This document shows, piece after piece, positions 24,911 to 34,500 of a DNA stretch of 49,550 nucleotides. The stretch spans positions 1 through 49,550 of the forward strand of contig CAZVWR010000019.1 in NCBI GenBank assembly GCA_964630905.1, in the 5' to 3' direction. The position numbers and the translations under genes were made by a program. The notes under the pieces are model-generated. The model was not told the origin of the DNA, searched no databases, and worked only from the letters and a program-made list of their open reading frames with translations. The first letter of the stretch is position 1; every line of letters begins with the position of its first letter. The DNA is from JAGOEX01 sp964630905 (GTDB lineage: Bacteria; UBP6; UBA1177).

Positions 24911-26895
24911 AGTTCAACATCAGTGAAAATGAATATAACGAAGAAAATCAAGAACAGCATGAAAAAATAAAGCTTTACTTAAAATCTTTGATGATTGCAT
25001 ACGAAACAATATGTAAGAACAGAACCGCTTATGAATCTGAGCAGTTGCCTGTAATAGATACTTTATGCGAACTTGAAACACTAATAAAGTTTTATGCGCT
25101 AAAATATTCGTGTTATAATTTGTCAGACAACAGAACGGATGCTTTTGATGAAAGATTTCGTCTGCCGGAAAACAACCTTTATTTTTTGCCGTTAACTACT
25201 TTGTTGTATAGATCAGCAAATTATTTTCCTGAAGACAATCAGATCAAGTTTTTTAAAGAATTTTTTGCAGATAGTATTAACATTGAAAGAATGCTGAAAG
25301 CGATCAACATATTGGATTTAAAGAAGGTTAAGGATAAAATATCAGAAAGAATAAAGGAAATAGAAATTGGTGACTTTATCAAATCAGCAAACTGGATTAC
25401 AGAGCTTGAGCATGCTTTGATAGAAGCAGTAAATTCTGAGCAGCATTGGGTTATTGCAAAGTCGCTTATAGAAGAAGTCCAGAAACATCATATAAAAAGA
25501 AAAACGGTTGATGCTCATTTTAAATCTTTTATGTTTGAAATTAAGCTGCTTCTAGCGTATAAAGAAAAAGATTGGGAAACGCTTTTTAATCTTGAAATTC
25601 CAAAATCAGAGAATATTTACCCAAGAAATTTCTCGAATGAAGATCTCAAGAAGTTTTACATAGCTATTTATAAAACATATAACGACAAAAACTACGCGGA
25701 AGGAATTAACATGTTGAGATCTTTATGTGAAAGTCATCCTCAAAATGTTAAATATTATTTATATTTATATTGTGCTCAAACTCTTGAAGCAAATGAAAAA
25801 GGATTTTCAAAAGAAATGATTATCAAAGCTAATGCTGAATGGGACAATTTTGTTGAAAATCTTAAAGAAGAGGATGAAAAGAAAAAGCTTGTAGGTTATT
25901 CAGAAATAGTCGAAAGCAACAAGGTTTTTTATTATGTTTCAATTGAAGATGGTGCGAAATTTGATCAGACAATAGCCAAACTTTCGGAAGAATATCTATA
26001 CGATGAAAATATTATTCCAGTGATATATGAATTTTACGAAAAAAGAGAGTTCCATGAGCATGCTCGAAAATATTTAAATAATTCAAACTCTTACTTGAGT
26101 TCATTAAAACAAACACCTTTGTCAATAATCCAAAAAAATTCCAACGAGAATAAAATAGATAAAGTGCCACAATTACAAGAATCTTTTAATGAAATTCCAT
26201 TGTTTGAACCAAAATTCAACGAGGGTAAAACAGATAAATTGCCTCAATTAAGAAAAGCTTTTAATGAGATTTTACTGCTTGGACCAAAAGACATCTCCAG
26301 TGTAACACCTGACTGTATTAACAATAAACGAGATCTTGCCCTGTTTATTTTAAATGAATTGATTTTAGCTCTTGTTCTTTTATTGAAGAAAAGAGTTGCT
26401 GCTGAAAGAATTCTCGAAGATCATTACAATGATTTTATTCAAGCAGTATTGGTGCTAAGATTTGCCATTTGGGGATGGTCAATTCATGATCAACCTAGAA
26501 CTGGAGTTTCCAGTGGCGGAAAAGACGCTGGTAACGCAGATTTTGTTATTCAAACAAGGGGAAAAGATTTTGCACTTATTGAATCTCTTATTCTTGGTAG
26601 TAAGAAATATACTCAAGACCACATTTTAAAATGTGAAAAATACATTGAATCATTAGACAGATATTATGTTGTGATTTATCACCTTAAAGAAGCTGAATAT
26701 TTCAATAAGAACTGGGAAAAATATAAAAATGATGTTCTCAAAATTAACTATCAACCCTCTTTCTCAATTAACAAAAATCAAGGATTTGTTGATATTTCCA
26801 ACGAGTTTGAAGATGTAAGAAACTTCAAGATTGCAAAAACATTGCATGGCAAAGGTGTTGAAATGTTTCATATAATGATAAATCTTGGTGATTAA
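24907..26895 (+). CDS. Putative effector of the RM cluster: helical-repeat protein with nuclease-like C-terminus
   Basis: 662 residues, TTG start overlapping the upstream stop by TTGA. I do not recognise the whole protein. Residues about 1-400 are mostly helical and partly TPR-like (KDWETLFNLE, YAEGINMLRSLCESHPQNVKYYLYLY). Residues about 413-460 contain an internal tandem duplication (DKVPQLQESFNEI and DKLPQLRKAFNEI). The C-terminus GKDAGNADFVIQTRGKDFALIESL has Asp545 and Glu559 spaced as in PD-(D/E)XK nucleases, with Ser561 where Lys is usual. Position suggests the cleavage subunit paired with the HTH protein at 24428; this is inference. More AT-rich than its neighbours. Ends 8 nt before orphan speE tail 2. 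Confidence 0.6.
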   Translation: MKFNISENEYNEENQEQHEKIKLYLKSLMIAYETICKNRTAYESEQLPVIDTLCELETLIKFYALKYSCYNLSDNRTDAFDERFRLPENNLYFLPLTTLLYRSANYFPEDNQIKFFKEFFADSINIERMLKAINILDLKKVKDKISERIKEIEIGDFIKSANWITELEHALIEAVNSEQHWVIAKSLIEEVQKHHIKRKTVDAHFKSFMFEIKLLLAYKEKDWETLFNLEIPKSENIYPRNFSNEDLKKFYIAIYKTYNDKNYAEGINMLRSLCESHPQNVKYYLYLYCAQTLEANEKGFSKEMIIKANAEWDNFVENLKEEDEKKKLVGYSEIVESNKVFYYVSIEDGAKFDQTIAKLSEEYLYDENIIPVIYEFYEKREFHEHARKYLNNSNSYLSSLKQTPLSIIQKNSNENKIDKVPQLQESFNEIPLFEPKFNEGKTDKLPQLRKAFNEILLLGPKDISSVTPDCINNKRDLALFILNELILALVLLLKKRVAAERILEDHYNDFIQAVLVLRFAIWGWSIHDQPRTGVSSGGKDAGNADFVIQTRGKDFALIESLILGSKKYTQDHILKCEKYIESLDRYYVVIYHLKEAEYFNKNWEKYKNDVLKINYQPSFSINKNQGFVDISNEFEDVRNFKIAKTLHGKGVEMFHIMINLGD

Positions 26896-26903
26896 TTCAG
26901 TTC

Positions 26904-26936
26904 TTACTTGTTGGCAACGATCTTCTTAACAAAATT
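26904..26936 (-). repeat. Orphan speE 3'-tail, copy 2
   Basis: Minus-strand sense reads NFVKKIVANK and TAA. It matches tail 1 (22776-22808) in 31 of 33 bases; the two differences are synonymous. Both orphans share VANK where the intact speE has VKNK, so they are closer to each other than to the resident gene. The two copies bracket the restriction-modification genes as direct repeats. Confidence 0.85.
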
Positions 26937-26980
26937 TATATGTATTTGTTGTCTATACTGATTGACAGAACTTCCTTGAT

Positions 26981-27583
26981 TTAATGTGCGTGTTTTTCGT
27001 GATTTTCAGCTTTCATTATCGCGGCATGAATCCCTTCGACATAATGCATGTATTCTACATATAAGGCCACATATCCTCTGCCAGCCTCAACGCTCTTATC
27101 TTTATTCTTTTTTGCTTCAAGGACTTTTGCAAACTTTTCCTTTATGGCTTTTGCAAAATGACCACTCATTTTTTCGATCATTTTATCTGCCGACCCGTCT
27201 TCAATTGTTTTGTCTATTATCAGAACGATTGGTTTAGGGGGTTCGTTTTTTATGCCGGTAAAAGGTGCACCTTCGCCAGCCCTATGTATCCTGATAAGAG
27301 TTTCAAAGAAGTAATTATCTGCCATTTCAGCAGCTTCTTTTCCCAGCCCGCGAACTTTGAGCGCCTTTGCAAACGCTTCTTTTATTTTGGCCTCATCGTC
27401 TTTTTTCACCCATTTAAGGATTATTGTTACATCACCTTTGTCAAGTGCTGTTCTGGCTTCTGGAATAATTGGACCATTTGTGCTGTCGCAATGTGCAAAA
27501 ATATTCGAAGTGAAAAAGAGCAAAAATCCTGCCATTATGGTCAAAGTCGTTAATGCCCTGACGATAGAAAAATGATTTCTCAT
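26981..27583 (-). CDS. Exported DUF6448 family protein
   Basis: 200 residues with a signal peptide of about 30 ending at NIFAHC. Characteristic stretches: HCDSTNGPIIPEARTALDKGDVTIILKWVKKDDEAKIKEAF, MADNYFFETLIRIHRAGEGAPFTGIK, and EAGRGYVALYVEYMHYVEGIH near the C-terminus, which I recall as DUF6448. Histidines and acidic residues at the mature N-terminus and the C-terminal HEKHAH could bind metal, which is speculation. GGAG lies at good distance from the ATG. It sits between orphan tail 2 and the intact speE and so may be a second inserted module. Confidence 0.8.
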   Translation of the reverse strand: MRNHFSIVRALTTLTIMAGFLLFFTSNIFAHCDSTNGPIIPEARTALDKGDVTIILKWVKKDDEAKIKEAFAKALKVRGLGKEAAEMADNYFFETLIRIHRAGEGAPFTGIKNEPPKPIVLIIDKTIEDGSADKMIEKMSGHFAKAIKEKFAKVLEAKKNKDKSVEAGRGYVALYVEYMHYVEGIHAAIMKAENHEKHAH

Positions 27584-27652
27584 TACAAACTCCTTCTTTA
27601 AAAGTTTTTAAATTAAAGGAACGATCTGCAAAATACAGACAATTCAGACTCC

Positions 27653-27680
27653 ATTATCCTAATTAGAATGAAAATGTCAA
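27653..27680 (-). promoter_or_regulatory. Predicted promoter of the DUF6448 gene
   Basis: On the minus strand TTGACA (27680-27675), a 16-nt spacer and GATAAT (27658-27653), 70 nt before the start codon. The gene therefore has its own promoter despite lying downstream of speE. Confidence 0.6.
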
Positions 27681-27722
27681 TTTTTTTATGTGTAAAGCTC
27701 ATAGGTATATGTTGTGAGGATT

Positions 27723-28556
27723 TTATTTATTCTTCACAATCTTCTTGACGAAATTGGGGAGTGCGAGTGCGCCTTTGTGGAGTTCGGGGTTATAATATTT
27801 GCAGGTCTTTGCGATTTCTGCGGATCTTTTTTCATCAAAATTGTGGAGAGACTGTGCGTCGCTTGCGGCGGTGATTGTCCAGAAGCCGCTTGGGTAGAGT
27901 GTGACAAGTGCAATATATGTTTCAACATGTTTGAAAACGCTTGACATTGCTGAAGTCATGCTGTTCATGGTGTCTTCAAAATACCACGGGCTTTCGCTTT
28001 GAGAGACCATGATTCCGTCGGGTTTAAGCGCTTTTTTAACGAGCCGGTAGTAATCTTCCTTAAAAAGTGCTACGCCGGGTCCGACAGGATCGCTCGAATC
28101 GGTGATTATGAGGTCAAAATAGTTCTCATACTTGTCAAGGAACTTGAAACCGTCTTCAAAGTGCATTTTCACTTTCGGGTTTTCAAGTTCGCATGAAACC
28201 GATGGAAAATATTTCTGACTTAATCTTGTGACCCTTTCATCAATTTCACATAACACCGCTTCTTTGATCGATGGGTGCTTAAGTATTTCTCTGATCGCTC
28301 CGCCGTCTCCGCCGCCTACTACAAGAACTCTTTCCGGGTTTTTGAGAGTGCAGAGCGGCATATGAGTTATCATTTCGTGATAAACAAATTCATCTTTTTC
28401 AGTGAGCATGACCAGCCCGTCAAGAGTAAGGAGATTTCCGAAAAACTCTGTTTCATAAATTTCTATTTTCTGGAAAGGGGACTGCTCTTCGTGAAGTTTA
28501 TGCTTTACTTTCAGTCCAAGACTTGCTTTTTCATCATAATTTTCAACAAACCACAT
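27723..28556 (-). CDS. speE: Spermidine synthase-like aminopropyltransferase
   Basis: 277 residues. Transfers the aminopropyl group of decarboxylated S-adenosylmethionine to a polyamine acceptor. Seen: QKIEIYETEFFGNLLTLDG at the N-terminus, the nucleotide site VLVVGGGDGGAIREILKH, VTRLSQKYFP, and the active-site segment DLIITDSSDPVGPG. Length is normal. The ATG at 28556 overlaps the TAA of pdaD (TAATG), so the genes are translationally coupled. No AdoMet decarboxylase or agmatinase lies in the window; with a preceding arginine decarboxylase the acceptor could be agmatine or putrescine. Its last codons recur as orphan tails at 26904 and 22776. Confidence 0.95.
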   Translation of the reverse strand: MWFVENYDEKASLGLKVKHKLHEEQSPFQKIEIYETEFFGNLLTLDGLVMLTEKDEFVYHEMITHMPLCTLKNPERVLVVGGGDGGAIREILKHPSIKEAVLCEIDERVTRLSQKYFPSVSCELENPKVKMHFEDGFKFLDKYENYFDLIITDSSDPVGPGVALFKEDYYRLVKKALKPDGIMVSQSESPWYFEDTMNSMTSAMSSVFKHVETYIALVTLYPSGFWTITAASDAQSLHNFDEKRSAEIAKTCKYYNPELHKGALALPNFVKKIVKNK

Positions 28557-29050
28557 TATTTTTCTCCCCTTAATTTGCTGTCCCACAACACTACTGCCGC
28601 AAAAGCAGTTGCAATGTTTATAACTTTGTGTTCAATGCCTTTGCTTTTTATTGTAAAATTCTTTATTCCTCTCATTTCCATCGCTTCCGCCGCCATTTCA
28701 CGAACTTTTGCTTCGACATAAGAAAGAGGGGCGTGATTATGGTGTTCCATGATGACACCGTTTATGGACCTGTCGTCAGGAATTGCGATCGCAACAGCCG
28801 CAGAAATGGTTTCACCCGGCTCTGAACTTGTTATGTCGGCATAGGCAAGAGGAACAAAACTTCCAGGAGCGATGACAAAAGGTTCAACTTCAACTGACTT
28901 CGGAGGAAGAATACTCGACATTTTTATCAGGTTTGTATTGCCGACACCTGCGGCAAGAAGTGCACCGTCAAAAGAAGTTAGTTCAGTTCTCCCTTCACTT
29001 GCACCGGCACAGAAAAAGTGAATGTCCGGAATGTTCTTCAGATCGATCAT
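28556..29050 (-). CDS. pdaD: Pyruvoyl-dependent arginine decarboxylase
   Basis: 164 residues from ATG 29050 (GGAGG 8 nt upstream; the frame is open to 29077). It decarboxylates arginine to agmatine using a pyruvoyl group made by self-cleavage. The family signature is clear: CAGASEGRTELTSFDGALLAAGVGNTNL, then KMSSILPP with the cleavage site between Ser45 and Ser46, and later EPFVIAPGSFVPLAYA and VIMEHHNHAP. The serine yields the pyruvoyl cofactor of the alpha chain. Start of a two-gene polyamine operon with speE. Confidence 0.95.
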   Translation of the reverse strand: MIDLKNIPDIHFFCAGASEGRTELTSFDGALLAAGVGNTNLIKMSSILPPKSVEVEPFVIAPGSFVPLAYADITSSEPGETISAAVAIAIPDDRSINGVIMEHHNHAPLSYVEAKVREMAAEAMEMRGIKNFTIKSKGIEHKVINIATAFAAVVLWDSKLRGEK

Positions 29051-29095
29051 GGTTGTTTCCTCCAAAAAAAAGATCACAAATTAAAAGCTTGCGAT

Positions 29096-29123
29096 TTTAT
29101 ATGGCTTGTGTGTAATGTGTCAA
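29096..29123 (-). promoter_or_regulatory. Predicted promoter of pdaD-speE
   Basis: On the minus strand TTGACA (29123-29118), a 16-nt spacer and TATAAA (29101-29096), 45 nt before the pdaD start. It lies in the 102-nt gap shared with the divergent histidine kinase gene. Confidence 0.65.
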
Positions 29124-29152
29124 GCATTTTTAAATTTGAATGGATATAGAGA

Positions 29153-31525
29153 ATGCAGAAAAAAGATCCTGATAATAAAGAATGTTCTGAAACGATCTGT
29201 CCGGTAAGCGGGTTGCCGGTGTTAACGCTGCCTGAATTTACAGATGTGCAATTAAATGAAGGTTATTCCTTAACTTTAAAAAAGATAGGTAATTCAATTG
29301 TTTGCATAGACACAAAAGCTGATCTGAGGTTTCACGATCTTGATAAATTCAACAATGTGGTCGAAAATTTCTGTAAGGCGGCAGAAGTCAGAAAACCGTA
29401 TGTTCAGATAAGAGATCTCTCTTCTTCCACCGGCCGTCTTCCATTTAGAACGATCAAGAAACAGGCGGCCTTCTTTCTTGAGAATCAGAATATAATGATA
29501 GGTCTTGTCATGATCGAAGGCCCTTCATGGCTGATGCCCATAGCAAATCATGGGTTGAAGCTTTTTAAGCCCTCATTCAAAGTTGCATCGGTTAGAAATT
29601 ATTCTGATGCAGTCGATTCTGCAATAAATATTCTGGAAGGGGGAAAGGAAAAGCGACATTACAGCTCAGGCAGAACAGCTTGTTTTGAAGATGTTGTTTT
29701 TAAGCCGGAATGGGTTTATGAAAACAGAGAAAACGGTTATAAGTACAAAATAGGATGCATACCTCAATATCTCCTGTACATATCTCTATGTGGGAAGTTA
29801 TGTAGTTCAGATGATATAAAAAATTCGGCTTCTTTACTGATGGATGTGATTAAAAAGAACAGACTGACCGGGATACCTTACATCCTTACTGACTTCTCAG
29901 AACTTGATTCAATTAAATCTGTCAGGTTAAGACAACAGTTTGTAAAAGAGGTTAAAAAAGGAATAAATGTTACTGACAATCATAATGCAATAAGAGTAGT
30001 TATTAATCCTGACAGATTCAATAGAGCTGTAATTAAAGCGTTTGCTCCGTTCTTAAATGCGAGATATCTTATTACAGAGTCTTTGCAAGAGACATTTGAC
30101 AAAATTAACAGCGATCCTTCATCGTTGAAAAAGGATTGCGAGGAAAAACCGATACTTGTAACACCTGCTGATCTTGAGGAGTTAAGCACTGCATTTGCTG
30201 AGCTGCAGTGGGAGGAGCCCGGAATTATAGGGGCGAAAGTTTCGTTGACCAATCCTCTCGCCTATCTTACTGAATCGATTGCTTTGATAAAAAATGATAT
30301 GAACGATTTAAGAGAGAGCGAAAGAAAAATTCAGGAACAGCGGGAAAAAGATCTGAAAATATCTAAGGAGATAGCGGAATCGGCAAACAAAGCTAAAAGC
30401 GATTTTCTTGCCAAAATGAGCCACGAGATAAGGACGCCATTGAACGGGATAATCGGATTTACGGAGCTGTTGAAAGACACCCCGCTTTCACCATTGCAGC
30501 GGGAGTATGTGAACAGTGTAAATATCTCAGGGAACACATTGCTTGAAATAATTAATGATGTTCTTGATTTTTCAAAAATTGAAGCCGGCATGATGGAGCT
30601 TGAGCTGATAAGAACCAATATTCATGAACTTCTTAATAACAGCGTTGAGATAATAAGGTTTTCTGCAGAAAGCAAAGGGCTGAAAGTCTGCATTAACATT
30701 GATTCTGCGATGCCGGAATTTGCATATGTCGATCCCGTCAGACTTAAGCAGATACTTTCAAATCTTTTAAGCAATGCTGTAAAATTTACAGAAACCGGGG
30801 AAGTGGAACTGAAAGTGACATTTGATCCGCAGGAAAATGATATGGGCAGATTTTCATTTTTTGTCCGTGACACAGGTGCCGGAATTGCCGATGATCAGAA
30901 AGATAAGCTTTTTAAGGCTTTTTCACAGGCTGACAGCTCAATAACGAGAAAATACGGCGGAACCGGGCTCGGATTGACAATATCTGAAATGATAGCAAAT
31001 AAAATGGGAAGCAGAATAAAATTTGAAAGCACCTTACACAAAGGGACAACTTTCAGTTTTGAGCTTATAGCCAAAGTGTTTAAAGGAAATAACTGCAAAG
31101 AGATCCTCGTGCAGGAAACGAGGAAGTTTTTGTCAAACGAGTCTAAATCGATCCTTATTGTGGAAGATAATGCGATAAACATGGTAATGATAAAGGCGTT
31201 TATATGCAGAATGCTCCCGAATGCGGAACTGATCGAAGCCGTAAATGGAATTGAGGCAGTTGAAAAATATAACAAATTCAGACTCGACATGATCTTTATG
31301 GATGTCCAGATGCCTGAAATGGACGGGCTGGAAGCATCAAAAGCTATCAGAGATATTGAAAAAGGATCACAGAAACATGTTCCGATAATTGCTTTAACAG
31401 CAGGAGCACTTAATACCGAAAAGGATAAGTGCATGGAAGCCGGCATGGATCATTTTCTTACTAAACCTGTTGAAAAAGAGAAGATCAGGAATGCTCTGAT
31501 TTCTTATCTTTTCCCACACTCCTGA
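29153..31525 (+). CDS. Hybrid sensor histidine kinase with tandem N-terminal sensor domains and receiver
   Basis: 790 residues, no obvious membrane segment, so cytoplasmic. Two similar N-terminal domains (about 23-160 and 185-320) share strand-helix patterns such as KPYVQIRDLSSSTGRLPFR and IPYILTDFSELDSIKSVRLR, SpoIIAA/STAS-like in look. A coiled linker follows (RESERKIQEQREKDLKIS), then HisKA with AKMSHEIRTPLNG (His424), HATPase with NLLSNAVKF, DTGAGI and YGGTGLGL, and a receiver domain with VEDN, phospho-acceptor Asp717 (FMDVQMPEMDG) and LTKPV. No output regulator is adjacent, so the target is unknown. The 3' end overlaps the activase gene on the other strand by 41 nt. Confidence 0.9.
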   Translation: MQKKDPDNKECSETICPVSGLPVLTLPEFTDVQLNEGYSLTLKKIGNSIVCIDTKADLRFHDLDKFNNVVENFCKAAEVRKPYVQIRDLSSSTGRLPFRTIKKQAAFFLENQNIMIGLVMIEGPSWLMPIANHGLKLFKPSFKVASVRNYSDAVDSAINILEGGKEKRHYSSGRTACFEDVVFKPEWVYENRENGYKYKIGCIPQYLLYISLCGKLCSSDDIKNSASLLMDVIKKNRLTGIPYILTDFSELDSIKSVRLRQQFVKEVKKGINVTDNHNAIRVVINPDRFNRAVIKAFAPFLNARYLITESLQETFDKINSDPSSLKKDCEEKPILVTPADLEELSTAFAELQWEEPGIIGAKVSLTNPLAYLTESIALIKNDMNDLRESERKIQEQREKDLKISKEIAESANKAKSDFLAKMSHEIRTPLNGIIGFTELLKDTPLSPLQREYVNSVNISGNTLLEIINDVLDFSKIEAGMMELELIRTNIHELLNNSVEIIRFSAESKGLKVCINIDSAMPEFAYVDPVRLKQILSNLLSNAVKFTETGEVELKVTFDPQENDMGRFSFFVRDTGAGIADDQKDKLFKAFSQADSSITRKYGGTGLGLTISEMIANKMGSRIKFESTLHKGTTFSFELIAKVFKGNNCKEILVQETRKFLSNESKSILIVEDNAINMVMIKAFICRMLPNAELIEAVNGIEAVEKYNKFRLDMIFMDVQMPEMDGLEASKAIRDIEKGSQKHVPIIALTAGALNTEKDKCMEAGMDHFLTKPVEKEKIRNALISYLFPHS

Positions 31526-34500
31526 CCTGATGGGCAAAAGCCTCAAGACGGTTGACATTGTGCGTTGATTTCAGCCCTTCATAAACAAGTGTGCAGAGAG
31601 GAATGTCATCCATGTCGTTACGGATGCTTTTTGTGAGTGATGCCGTGACAGTTCCGAGCATGCAGTTATGACACATGACATTTAAAATTCCGTCTGCTCC
31701 GCTCTGGTGGAACTCTTCAATTCTATTAAGATTTAATGCAAGCACTTTGTCAATGTAAAGATCTGCATATCTGTTGGCCACTTTTTTGACTGCGTGAAAA
31801 TCCCTTTCCTGCGGAGTTCTTATCGTTTCCGGGAAATTTCTGTCAACGATCCATCTTGCCATCTTTATCGCAGGGATCAGAGCTTTCGTGAAAAAGCCGG
31901 ATATTTTTTTCCCTTTTCTGTAAAACTCTTCATGAAGCTGTTCCATTCCGAGAAATGAAACATCGATCAGCGAACATGCCGGCCAGACCTCAAAACCCAT
32001 GTCTTTAAGCCGGTCATAAAGATGGTTGTTGGAATGCTGATTGATCCTCGTATAGACATCGCCGACAACTCCTATCTTCGGTTTGGTTCCGTCTTTTTCT
32101 GTCAGCTTTACATTCTTGAGGTTTTTTACACCGTTTCTCAGAGCTTTGAAAAATCCCCCATTTGCAAGACCGTTCTCAAGATCTGATATTGTTTTTCTAT
32201 AAACCCTGTTCACTTCACCGGGTGTTGCTTCATACGGTTCAATTTCAGTTTTCCATTTGAAAAAACGGTCGATTGTATAGGTTCCAAGGGCAAGTCGCAC
32301 CATATACTGAGGGCCGAGTTCCTTCATATTTGTAGCATCCGTTATGTTCATGACGATCATTTCGCCAAGACCAAGCCTGTCAAGTATCATGTGTGTCGCA
32401 ATGATGTACTGCGGAAGAAGACATGCACCAAAATATGAAGGGCCGAAATAGCACGCTTTTGAAGGATCAAATCCCGGTTTCTGTGCTTCTTTTAATATGT
32501 CACCGACAAACGAAATGAAAGGGTGGCATTCCCTGCCGTAAGCATATTTCGATCCGAGATTCCAGCTCTCTTCATCAGTCGGAGGAAGGAGAACCGTTTT
32601 ACAGCCGGAAGCTTTCAGTGCTCCGGTCATGGCATAGGCATGATCCATGAAAGATGGAATATAGTATGTGTATTCATGCAGGGGCATTCTTGCTTTGCCG
32701 GGATCGCGGGCTGTTATCACTTTTGCAGGTTTATCGTCTATAATGAAATTTCTTGAAAATGCCTCAAGCCGTGTCACAAGCCCTGCTTCAGCCTGATGAT
32801 CATCAAATTCAATGAGCAGGTGAGGAGTCTCTTTGAGTTCATATTCAAGATACTGATCAATGAATGAATCAGGTCCGCAACCGAAATTTGTGACTATCAC
32901 CGCTCCAAGGTTTTTATGCTTTTTTATGATCCTTGCCGCCATGATAAGCTTTCTTCCGTATCCCCATCGCACTCTGTCCCAGATAGGGGGAAGCTTTTCT
33001 TCGCCAAGTGGAAGAAAATCGAAAGGTATCGGCTCAATGTTAAGATCTTTCAGCTTTTTCACGAGGTTGAGATTTACATGTCTGTCTGTCGTGTTGTATG
33101 GTCTGCCGATAATTACAGCACCTTTCCTGTTTTCGTCCGCAAGTTTTCTGATAATTTTTTTTCCTTCTTCAATACATTGCAAACCGAAATTGTTCTGAGC
33201 CTCAAATGCGGTTTTTAACGCTTTTTCAATGACATTCTTTTTCAAGCCGAGCTTTTGGGAAGTTTCAGTTATCCAGTGGTTTTCCTCTCCTTCAACAGGG
33301 AATTCAAGTGTGAGGATATTTGCATTTTCAGACATGTTTTCCCTGACAATATAAGGAGCCGCCTGAGTGTAGGGGCATGCATATCGCAGAGTTTTTTCAT
33401 TTGGTGCCGTAAATAGACGGAGGTGAGGTATGAAGATATTTTTATAACCTTTATCTATCAGGTTATAAACATGACCGAACAGGACTTTCATAGGGAAACA
33501 GAACTCTGCCGGAACATGGACAAGCCCTTTTTCAACAACTGACCTTTTTGTTTTTTCTGAAAGTACGGGCGAATATCCGATACTAGAAAGAAAAGTGACC
33601 CAGAAAGGGATGTGATCTCTGATTGTCAGAGTGTCCGGAATTGCTATTTCACCAAGAGAAGGTTCGTTTTCTGATCTAATTACTGACTTTTCCATTATCT
33701 CTTCGCGGATTTTGAACATGTCGTCAAATTCCACATGGGTTTGCGACATTTTTTCAAATTTTCCGCAGATGCTTCCAAAATAGGCGACTCCCCCGTTTGC
33801 AACAGTTATCTTCCTGATCTCACAGATGTTTTCACATAGTTTGCATTCAAAAGTTTCGGTTTTGGCTTCAATTTGCAGGTCATGAAGACTGAGTTCAACT
33901 TTTGAAACACCAGTCTCATATTCAGTCATTGCGGTCATTGCGGCCCCGATCGCTCCGGAAATTTCAGGATACGGGTGGACAGAGATTTTTTTATTTAGAA
34001 GTTTTTCAAAAACTGCGACCACTGCTCTATTTTTTGCAACTCCTCCCTGAAAAACTATATTTTCTCCGACAGGGCTTGAGCCGACAACTTTTTCAAGATA
34101 ATTTTCTCCGATCGAATATGCAAGTCCGGCAACTAGATCTTCAGTTAAAGTGCCTCTTTGAAGATGGTGAACAAGGTCTGAATCCATAAAGACTGTGCAT
34201 CTGCTTCCAAGTCTGACAGGATTTTTGGATTTTAATGCAAGGTCGGCGAACTCGTTTTTTATGCTGATCTTGAGCCGGCCTGCCTGTTCTTCAAGAAATG
34301 ATCCTGTTCCTGCGGCACATGCCCTGTTCATCTTGAAAGTCTCGATGTTCCCGTTTTTTATCCTTACGAACTTTGAATCCTGTCCACCGATCTCGATTAT
34401 TGTGTCTGAATCGGGGAAGTAATGTGAACATGAAACCGACTGGGCGGATATTTCATCCATTGTTGACCCGCCCGAAATTATTGAAGCGAGGTGTCTTCCT

